64,000 nucleotides of DNA from Blattamonas nauphoetae (lineage: Eukaryota > Preaxostyla > Oxymonadida): positions 62,001 to 126,000 of the forward strand of contig JARBJD010000030.1 in the NCBI GenBank assembly GCA_033064195.1, written 5' to 3'. Under the pieces are notes generated by a model that ran no database searches, had not been told where the DNA came from, and saw only the letters and a program-made list of their open reading frames with translations. Below, piece by piece: positions 32,597 through 42,600 of the stretch. Numbering within the stretch: position 1 is the first letter of the stretch; each line of letters opens with the position of its first letter. The position numbers and the translations under genes were made by a program.

Positions 32597-33537
32597 AGAT
32601 TTTGATGTGTGTGGATCAATGCCAGGAGAAGTTCGACAACGTGTGCTCCTCATCGACCGACCACTCTGCGTGTGTTTCCTGCCTCACCGGCTGCATCCAA
32701 CAGTGTGTGCCAGAGCGTGAGGATTGCCTCATCCAATGCGAATCCGAGTCCATCTCAAACAAGGGAACCAACGCGTGTCTCAACGCCTGCAAACAAAATG
32801 CAGAGAAATGCTTGGCTCTGTCATCGTCAGAATGCATCGATGAATGCTCGCATGCACGGAGCGAGTCGCAAGATGTGAACCAGTAACTCAACGTTTGTAT
32901 GATGGACAAGGCGTCGGAATGCGGCAAGCACGTATCAGAATGCGACACACTTTGCCTGATGAAGTTTGGGGGACACAAAAACCAGACTTTCTCGTCCTTC
33001 TATTCGGCTGCTGTGCAGAACGCAACAAACACGACCAGACGGGACAACACAACGTTAAACACCACACATTCTTCGCCAATCGATGCCCACTTTGCTGATA
33101 TGGTGCGGGAAACGGATGCATCGCTGGAAACGTGCCTCGGAACTTGTACCAACACGATCATGTCGTGTCAGGTGTCGCTGGACTCTTTCTGCACTCAAAA
33201 GTGTGTCGATGTGAAGGAAAACTCGCAAAAGAACAACACGAACCAATCTATCGCTGTGAATCGTCCTCTCCAATCTCGGGATGGCAACGAGGACACTCCC
33301 ATAACTGAAGACGATGAAGACTCCGTCGGCTCAAACTCTATGTCAAAATGCCGACTGCACAACATGCCGTTCTGCATTTCCGAATTTGATGGCTGCTACT
33401 TCAGCTGCAAAGACGAGTTCGTCAAGCCGTCCATGTCTCGTCTGTCTGACGCGAAAATGCGATCACCAGCGAACAATCGCACAAAAGTAGGGAAGGAGGC
33501 GATACAGAAGGTCTTACCGCCGAAATGGGCCGTCTGA
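32597..33537 (+). pseudogene. Cysteine-rich protein gene carried as cargo, one stop
   Basis: One frame runs from about 32600, just after a TTTCCCAG that looks like a splice acceptor, to the TGA at 33535-33537, broken by a single TAA at 32884-32886. The product has about 30 cysteines in repeating spacings such as CVSCLTGCIQQCVPEREDC and CLGTCTNTIMSCQVSLDSFC, with Asn/Thr-rich linkers containing N-glycosylation sequons (NATNTT, NTTLNTTHSS). This looks like an extracellular disulfide-rich protein. No family is recognised. An upstream exon with a signal peptide was not found. Confidence 0.6.
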
Positions 33538-34386
33538 ATGATTTTGAGACGGTTCGCAAAAATGCCAAAGAACGAGTTCGGAAGGGCATCGATGACCTTA
33601 AAGCGACTGAAGAGAAGTACAACCAAGACGGAGAGAGGCTGAAGCAGCAAGGAGAAGAACTGAAGAAGAAGGCAGAGTCGATGAAACAGTAAAGGAAGGA
33701 TCTCGAACACACAAGCAGCGAGTTCCGGCAAAGGGCAGAGACGATCAAACACGAAGCTGAACGACACGCAGCGAATCTGAAGAAGGAAAGCGATGAAATG
33801 TGGAAGACAGGAAAGGAAGAAATCGAGCATGCACACGAAGAAGAAAAGGAAGCTATATCGGCAGCCGAAACGAAAGCGAAGGAACTGAAAGAGAAAGCGA
33901 AGGAAGCCAAGAAGAGAATGGTGGCTCGCTTCAACAATCTGAAGAAGGAGGAAGAGTCGGTGCTCTCCGCCGCTAAAGACAAGCTGGCTGCTCTGGGAAT
34001 GAAGATGCGCGCTGCCCAGCTGGCTCGCTCGCCAGAACAGGAAAAAAGGAGAAAGAAGGGTGAAAACAACGCGTCTCCAAGAAGCAGGTGGTGCAGATGA
34101 AAGTAGCGGATCAGCGGGAGAAGCGCCTCAAGGTCGAGCACAAGCGGTAGCTCCTGAGGAGAACGGACGAGGACAGACGAGAGCAGCTTCTGATCAAACA
34201 GAACACCGAACGGGCACGCCTTTAGCGGCTGGAAGAGGAGAAGGAGCAGCTGCGACGCGAGAAGAGCGAGTTCGAATCGAGGGAGGATGACGAGCGGGTT
34301 GTGGTGATTCAGTCAGTTATGTGCTACGGGGTCGTCAGACTCGTCGTCTTGATCGGCACAAAGGATGAGTTGATGGAGACAAGATG
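33525..34386 (+). pseudogene. Coiled-coil gene carried as cargo, three stops
   Basis: From ATG 33525, overlapping the end of the Cys-rich frame, a strongly heptad-like helix runs to 34100 (GERLKQQGEELKKKAESMKQ, EEEKEAISAAETKAKELKEK) with a TAA at 33690-33692. After a frame change near 34070 the coiled coil goes on (QREKRLKVEHKR, EEEKEQLRREKSEFESRE) with two TAG codons. Each stop sits where glutamine would fit. Cys-rich plus coiled-coil may once have been one gene. It is a decayed host gene inside the TIR element. Confidence 0.6.
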
Positions 34387-34904
34387 AAGAGAGATTCGAT
34401 GCGAAGAGAGGGGTCCAGGAGATAAAACAAGCGATGGAGTGAAGGAGAGGATGTTCAGAGACGAAGGAAGGAGAGATCATATCTCCGTGTCCATTATTCA
34501 ACCTTTTTAACCTTTTCCGACTCTTCCACTTCGTAAATTGACTTCATGTGAATTGAAAACCAGTTGGATTCACGAATTTTTCACAAGAGGGCAAATCTGT
34601 GACTGACAGGTCGGATCGAACCCATCGATCGTACTTTGTCTCTCTGAACTCCAAGAACAGGTATTTGTAAGTTCTTTCTTATTGAATATGATTTAATTAT
34701 CACGAATAGAGTCATTTCTGTGTCTGATTCCTGGTTTCTATCACACCTCATATCAATAACTCATTTCTCTGTTTAACCTGAAAAGACTTCGGAGAAATGG
34801 TAAAATCCGATTATGGGTTCCGAAATTTCTCCGGTCAGTGACCGTCAGTACTTTTCGGCGAAAACTGACCGGTCAGTGTCGGTCAGCCATGCCTAATTAT
34901 TTCA

Positions 34905-36683
34905 AGTCAAATCTAGTCCATCGGAGAATAAAACTGAAGTGTCGAAAAAACATATTATGGATGGGATTTTTCTGGGATTTCCTGGAAAAAAGTAGGATTT
35001 CGATGGGAGATGGGTGGGATTGCAACATGTCTAATTCACTCTTCCTCTTCTAATATTCTTATCTCTACTACTTTTTAACAAAAAATCCTTTGTTTCTTCT
35101 TTAGATGGTCGGAAAGGCCGAAGTTTTTCGGGATCTCCGGAGCTCAACATTTTTGCAATTCTATAGTATTATCTCCGAAAATTGTTGTTTTTCCAGCAAT
35201 AAATTATGTGAAATACTGATATGTGTGTGCTGAACAACACTTGAACACAGAGAAGAAAACGAGAATCGGCTGGAGATGAAAAGACTCCGAGAGAGGCGAG
35301 ATGAAAAAAGTGTAAATGCGAGAATACATGGGGATATAACGACATAGACAGCAAGTGTGGTGGGTGTAGAGCGAATAAAAAAGCCGGGAGGGCGCTCAGC
35401 AGCACCTCCGCTCGTTAATCCGATCAAGTTGATGAGCAGGTGAAATTTCCTTATTGAGGACCCTAGAAACAGGGAAAATGAGAAGAAAGAGGGAAAAACA
35501 AACTTTAAGTATGTGACACCCCCTCTACATCCAAAGTGCAGCGCGCCTCATGATCCAGCCAAGTGAGCTGAGGAATCTGTGAAATTTCCGGAATGGATGT
35601 TCTTTATGCACAGAAATGGAGGAAAAACAGGGAAAACAAACTTTAAGGTTGAGCTGCATCCCAGAAAACTCAGACCGCACACGCTCCAACGCTCTGTGAC
35701 TCGTCAAACAGAATATGAGCACACCGCTTCGAGGAGATCGTCCACAGCTCGTCGGATATTCTTTGCATGGGGAGTGACAGCGTTGAGTCCAGGTTCAGAC
35801 TAATGTCCATGATTGTTCAGTGCAAAGTTGATCGCTGATTCATTTTTCTTTTGCCGATGACAGCCAAGTCCTACCCTTTTACGATCTTCACAAAGAACAT
35901 TGATTGTCGGCTCGAGAGCGCAACAGAAGTCATGCAAGCATTCAAAACCTCAGGAACAATCGCATCAAAGAAATATCCGATTGTCTGAGCCAGAGTGGAG
36001 ACCTTCGTATCCAGAATACTAGCAGAGTCTTTGACCTTTTGCTGAATCCGGGAGAATGAAGACATTGCGATGCAAAAAATCTCCTTCAACGAATAGATTT
36101 CATTTAAAATCGAGAGAAAATGAGAGGAATGCAGACTTGAGTTTCATAGTGGTGAGACTGCGGTTTAAGATGAACTCTTCAATTTTCCGCTTCATGAAGA
36201 CATTTCTTCTCAGAAAACAAAGAGATTTCGGTTCAAAAGTGAGTGAAAACAATAATAATGCATGTTTTCAGTTCAAAGGGTTGTATTGATGAAAAGGACA
36301 ATTTGATCATCCCAAATCGAATTGAGAAGTCAAGGACCGGATTCTGACAGGCCAATTCTTCAAGTCTCTCAAATAGAGACGAGCCGATGAACCACTGTTT
36401 ATCTTATTTTAGATCTTTCATGACACACCTTACTCACACTTTTCGGAAAAACGGAGAATCATTGAAGAAAAAATGTTGAGCTCCGGAGATCCCCACAAAC
36501 TTCGGGGTTTCCCACCGACTATTGAGTTTTTCGAGAATCTGGTATCGAATCTGGCTCTTTTCTCGATTTCGATTGGATCCCCCCACACTCTGCTTATCTA
36601 AGTGGAGCTTTGAAGAATAGGTATGAGAGAAAGATAGAGCTTGTGGTTGCACGAGTAAAACAGAAATGATAAAAATTGAATAT
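34905..36683. other. No gene recognised; repeat-rich spacer
   Basis: It contains the inverted repeats at 35105-35155 and 36465-36525 and a diverged direct repeat: GTGAAATTTCC ... GGAAAAACAAACTTTAAG near 35440-35510 and again near 35578-35650. Frames are short and unconvincing. Confidence 0.45.
35105..36525. repeat. 45-bp inverted repeat pair flanking 1.3 kb
   Basis: GATCTCCGGAGCTCAACATT with upstream CCGAAGTTT at 35105-35155 recurs inverted at 36465-36525 (minus strand CCCCGAAGTTTGTGGGGATC then TCCGGAGCTCAACATTTTTT). The arms could be ends of an unrecognised transposon, but no target duplication was found beside them. Confidence 0.6.
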
Positions 36684-39600
36684 CTAATCAGGGTTTAGAT
36701 GAGGAAGCTTGGAGTAAAAGGTTCTGAGTTCAGAATCTGACACATTTTCTCCTTTTGATTTTCGGTAATCAGGAGGATTTGAATCATGTGCTCCGTTTTG
36801 GCTTCCCATATGTGTGTAAACACTGCGTGCATCGGTTGCAGAGAAGAGACCACAGTAGTAGCAATAATGAATCTCACATTGATTACAACGGACGTGATTG
36901 CATCCATTTTCTTTGTATGAGATACAATTGCATTTTGGACAGAATCGATACCCAAGCGGGGGAACCAGTTTGTTCTTGCATTGATGCGGAGGATGCCATT
37001 GTCCACAGTTCTCACAGAGAAACAACTTGCAGCCGAGATGGGAGCATGAGATGCGATTTCCACGTGGTGGGCGAGGCATCAGAAGTGTCGGATGTTCTGG
37101 GCAGCAGACTATTTTTGGTGATTTGCGGAGAGCCGCTTGGCCATTCACTGACATCCAAATCTGCATCATTGGTTTCAACGATGGTTCATCCAGAAATGCC
37201 ACCATTTGCTGAGCGAGCGGGACCATGGGCCATCTTTCTGGTTGTTGGGATGTAGTAACGTCGCTACACTCGACGAGCGAAAGAAGGGAGAGTGTGGTTG
37301 GATTGGAGATAATCGCAGTCATGCGTGGTTGCTTCCGTCCACCCACTTGGTAAGATTTTGTTGTTTCATTGAAATGGTCTTCGAGACAGTCGAGACAGAA
37401 CGGCCGCATTTGAATTGTACCGTCCCGATGATACACATTCAGAGACCGTTTCGACCTCTTCGTCACATCATCGCAATACAAGTAGTCCCCGAGCAGTTCC
37501 ACCTGCTCCTCTTCGGTCTCGGACGGAGTCGATGCCCCAATACTCCCCATAACTGTCTCATATTCCGTCTCAGAGACACTGGATGGGATGAAGAGGTGCC
37601 TGTTATGGATGTCGATGGCCCATCGTGATTGTTCATTCTTTCCTCGAAGTTGGCGAAAGAGTATTTTTTTAGCCTGATGCATGTCAAATGAGTCGTCAAG
37701 AGTTTTTTGGAGGAATGGAATGTGCGGGTGATTCACAGGATCCGACAGAAGAGTATGCGCTCTGTCGACTTGTTCTTTTGGGCCTCCCCACTTGTTTCCT
37801 TTCCGGTTGATCATCGTAAGGTTGTGATGAGTGAGCCAGTCATGAATGCAGTTTTGGACGAGAGATCGATTCATCACACAGCGAGGCACAATTGCAGATG
37901 GGAAGACGAGTGGTGTGAGGATCTCTCCAACCAACGCTCGCTCCAATTCGGCGACAAATGTCAGAAGGAAATCCGACGAGAGAAGTTGGACAAATAGATC
38001 TCCATGGTATTGCTGGGACTTCGATTCTTGGTATTCCTTCTGGTACACCACAATGGCCCCAAATTTTTGTGTGACTGAACTGATTTTGGATACAAAGTCG
38101 TTCTTTTTCAGACCAGAATCTGTGCGATGGTGGATTGTCACTCCGACAAGTGGAATTGACTCCATGTTGGTCGTTGTACGGCATAGTTCATCAATTTTCC
38201 CCTTAATTGTTCCATTGTTATCCTCATTCTTCACCATGATTGATACTATCCCGTTGATTGTGTCCGACTTGAGGAGCCATCCGAGTGTTGATTCCTTCAG
38301 AAAACTTGCGATCTGACTGAACGGAATGTAATGTACTTGAGACTGTTGCTTCTGTCTTCTCAGATCTTTATTTTGGTCGATGAGATTCCTTCTCTCTTCG
38401 TTCAATTGGGCTTGTTGGAGTTTTATCGTTGTTTTATCCTTGGATAATTTCCACGAATCGCTGAGTCGTGTTAGTTCTGAGCTGATTTCTTGAATTCTGT
38501 GGTTGTTTCGTTCGATCTCTCGTTCTTCGAATGACATCTCTTTTTTGGGGACACGGGGACCCCTTTGCAGCTCTGTGTCTGTTGTGAATCCCCTCAAATT
38601 GATGGGCTGGGTCAACGACTTGTTCATGTTCAAAAACATGGCGTACTGTTCGATTGTGGACGTGATTGGGAGATAGTGGCTTCGAGTTTGATCGAGTTGA
38701 ACATCCGGTGGAAGCTGGGGAACAACTCCATTCACAATCAAGTGATCTCTTGGATCATGGAAGAGCAGCAGATTTGTTGATGATTGTACGTCGATGGTCC
38801 CTCTCATGATTCGATTTGCTGTGTGGATGAGATACTGCTTTGTTGTGTATTCTGCATGAATTGTCTGTCGTGTCCATGTGAGTGGATTCACATCCGGTAT
38901 TGTCAGCTCTGTAAGCACCACGAGATGATTGAAGTAGAAAGGGATTGTCGAGAAGACGCTTGTTGCTTTAGAGGAAACACACGGATCGAAAAGATTGTCC
39001 TGTTTGTGTTGAGGAGTCTCAGAGTCTGCTAAAGGGATCGAGAGAGATTCTCCGGTGATTGCGATGACGATCTCATCATTCTTTGAGGCAAGAAAACGAC
39101 GATGTTGAACAAGGAAATCAATCGATCGCTGTGTCATTGAATATGGACGGAGTTTGGTGTCCTTGAAGAAAAATGTTTTGCTGTTCATTTCGTCAGATCC
39201 GTAACTTGTCAATGCAACAGCACAATTCAACACTTCGTGCTGAAGAAGAACTGTTCGGCCAACATAAGGAAGCAGCAGTCTCACTGAATCGACAGCTTTC
39301 TGAAGAATGGCGCAGCCGTTTTCATTTTTGGGGATGGCACTGACCATCGCTGAGTCTGGATGTTGGCTGAGGATGCATAATTCCGTTCCTGCGTCCAGAC
39401 CTGTGATGTTGTAGGATTTGAACATCCCCACGAACTGTTCTGAACTTTCCAAATAAGCTGACAGAAGAGGACGAGTGAACGGATTGTTCAGTGATGCTTC
39501 ACATTTGATCGAGATTGGATGGCATTTGTTTGGTTTTGTGGTGTTTCGATGAAGGAGGCCCCCGTAATTCTTATTTGTGGTTGTGTTGTGGGAGATCTCA

Positions 39601-42600
39601 AAGATGTAACAGTTCTCGGGACACGACACTCCTGTTTGGCCAGGTCTGTTGTGGACGAGAATGACTGATCTTTCGTCTTCGGAGAATGAGAGGGAATGAT
39701 GGCCTTGGTAATTCAGAATCGGACTGTTCATGCAATCAGTGATAGTAAGGAAGGACGCTTCTCTGCAGGAGATATAAGAGTAGTTTCGAGCTCTGATGTA
39801 ACCAATGAGTGTCTGGATGGTACCCATCAACTTCTCCCTCTCTGAACAGTATTCTTCAATCTTCTCCCAGATGGTATTCGGTGCAACGTCTTTTGCTCGC
39901 TTCTTCATCAAGTCCATCATGTCGAAGATGAGTCGAGGGGCTTCCTTTCCTGATAATCCATACTTCGTAGCGTTGTCTTTCATTGATCCTTTGTGCTTTC
40001 GCATTTGGAGGAGAGTGAGCATCAATGTCACAATGTCGGAATCCTCGCAAAAGTTTGAACAGAGGTGGCTGTTGTTTTCATTTGTGACGAGATGTGACGA
40101 CGAGAAGACGAGGACAGTGAAGAAGCAGACCAGCTCAACAATCATGCGCTCTTCCTCTGATCGGACCATCACTTTTGATTTTGTGGTGAGGATGGAAGAT
40201 GCCAGGAATGGCGACAATTTGGAGAAGACTGCCAACTCTCGACCAGTGTCGGTGAGTTTGTGTGTTCTTGAGTCCAACGCTCCCATTATCATGAGCTCTG
40301 ATATGTATCTGTTGATATCGACGATTGGGATGGGGTCAGGGAGGTTCTGGATTGTTTCCAAGTCGAGGTCGATCCCTCGAAGCCTGAGAATATCTCCCGC
40401 GATGTCAGAAGTGAGAATGGAGGGTGGGAGTTCGTTGATGAGCGGCTTGCCTTTGATCATAATTTGGACACAAACACCATCCCTTGTTCGTCCGACTCTT
40501 CCTCGCCTCTGTGTTTGGCTCTTCTTCGAGATTGGTTCTTCGGTCAGAATTGTCAATCCCTTTGCTCGATCATACGAAGCTTGATTGTGAATTCCGCAAT
40601 CCACCACAGCTGCCAGATTGTCGATAGTCACAGAGGACTCGATTGCTTCAGTTCCAATGATGATTTTGATCAGATTGGGATATTGCCGCATTTCTTGTTT
40701 GATCAACTCCTTCGCAGTGCTCGAGATGAAGCCAGCATACTTCACGATCATCACAAAGGTGGTTGTGGTATTGTTCCGGATCGTTTTGCTCAGAAAGCTG
40801 TCGAATTGATGCTTGTCTTCGAGTATTTCTCCCATATTCTCCAGCACGTTGACATTTCGAAAGACTGGTTGTGTTTTCGGGGAAATTCGACTGCGGATGT
40901 CCTTATCAATCTCATTCATTCGACTGTTTGTCGAGGTGAAGACGATGAAATGCCCTTTTTCTCGAAGTCCACTGACCATTCCAGCCAAAATCTCGACAAC
41001 TTCTTCCGCTGCAACCTTTGTTGTGTCTAGCAACCTTTCGACTTCTTTCTTTGTGTCGTGGATCGGGAAAAGCTGGGAATCGGAGAGGGTGACATGAGAA
41101 ATGGATGGGAAACATTTCAGAATACGTTCATCGGGAGTGGCAGACATCATGAGGACTTGGAGAGGGAAAGGATTGGCTCGACATTTCTCTCCCAATTTGG
41201 CAATGAGAATGTCAGTGTCAACTGATCTTTCGTGGATTTCGTCCAGACAGAACCGTGCCCGTCCGATCAAATCGAGTTTCCTCTGTTCTGCTTTCACCAA
41301 AAGTTTCACAGCGTTGAATGGTGAGAGTAGTGCAACAACAGGCTTGGTGATTTGTTGTCGGAGGAGTCCCAGGATTTCGTGAGGTCTCGTAGAGAGAAGA
41401 ACAGAGTCGCCAAGGATCCTTGTGAAGTCAGCAATCTTGTCGTCGACAATGGCACTGCTTGGCTGTGTCATGATGAAGATCGGTCGCTGGAGGTTGTCTC
41501 GGATGGCTTTGATGGCAAAGATAAATGGAGAGCAGCGTGTCTTTCCACTTCCAGTTGAGCTTTTGAAATTCAGGAATGGATGCGGTGTGGTGAGGAACTC
41601 TGTGTGTTTGTCGTAGACAGCATACACTTTTGTGTTCCAGTCAAACTTCTCTGGAGAGAATACAATCCTGAAGAGTTTGTCTTCAATGACCTTTGCTTCC
41701 CGAGTGTCATTTCCTGTCATGAATGCAGTGAACGTGCTGATGGCAGAGAAAATCCGAACAAGGTCGAGTTTGATTTGTTCGACGTTGTTCTGGGAGAGAG
41801 ACCGAGGAAGTCTGGTGCTGATGTTGTTGAGAGAAGAACTGATCAATGTCATTGATTCCATCCATTCGTTACTTCTGCAGAAATAGTCCAGTGGGGCAAG
41901 GAGTTGTAGAAATGTTGTCCTAATATCGTCTTTGAAGAGAGAGTGTTTTGTCAGAATTGCTTGGATGTCATTGAGGATCGCTGTCTTCTGTTCAGGGTAG
42001 GAGATGGGAGGGGGCTGCAAAGTGTGTGGAGGAGGTGGGGGAGATGTTGAACTGTGAGGCGATGGACTGTGTCTTCGACCAGGATGGTCAGTTGGGCGGG
42101 GAGGAGAGGCTGAGCTGCGAGACGATGGACTTAATCGTCGACCTTGATGGATGAGGAGTGGATTCGTTGGAGGTTGTTGAGGAGGTGGAGGAGGCTGAGA
42201 GAGCTGCGGGACACTAATCTGATTTGGAGTTGGAGGGTGTTGAGGAGGCGGAGGCGGAAGACCCGTTGGAGGATGCTGATTCTGAGTTGGAGGGTGTTGA
42301 GGAGGTGGAGGAGGCCGAGAGAGCTGTGGGACACTGATCTGATTTTGAGTTGGAGGAAAGTTCGGAGGTTGCTGAGGTGGAGGAGGTAGAAAAGTGAGGT
42401 TTGTGTGAGGAGGAGAGGTTGAATTGTGAGACGATGGACTTAGCCGTCGACCTTGATGGATGAGGAGTGGATTCGTTGGAGGGTGGTGAGGAGGTGGAGG
42501 GAGGTGAGGGGGTGGAAGGAGGTGAGGGGGTGGAGGAGAAAGGTTGACACGATTATCGAATGGAACCAGTTCTTTCCTCTTCTCCTCGGAAGGATGAAGA

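Larger units (their letters stand above)
31713..34895. mobile_element. hAT-like TIR element with gene cargo, 3183 bp, 8-bp TSD
   Basis: Left end TAGGCATGGCTGACCG; the right end is its exact inverted copy (34880-34895). Exact octamer ATTATTTC flanks it (31705-31712 and 34896-34903). CCGGTCAGTG-type motifs repeat under both ends, as in hAT subterminal regions. The interior carries a broken cysteine-rich gene and a broken coiled-coil gene but no transposase. It shares its first nine bases and target-site length with the 3719-5589 element. Confidence 0.85.

Noticed and set aside
32884-34233. Reassigned stop codons (TAA/TAG as glutamine)
   Set aside because: Intact genes end at TAA (ORC3-like, His/Pro-rich), TAG (helicase fusion, proline-rich gene) and TGA (synthetase, prefoldin) exactly where homology or low complexity ends, and none contains internal TAR codons. 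Decay explains the cargo stops.
3719-34895. Helitron or LTR interpretation of the TAGGCATGG elements
   Set aside because: They have inverted, not direct, terminal repeats and an exact 8-bp target duplication, which fits hAT-like cut-and-paste elements.
39805-40584. 259-codon plus-strand frame opposite the helicase fusion, and similar frames at 37206-38316
   Set aside because: They mirror a strongly coding minus-strand frame with conserved helicase motifs and have no protein-like motifs of their own.
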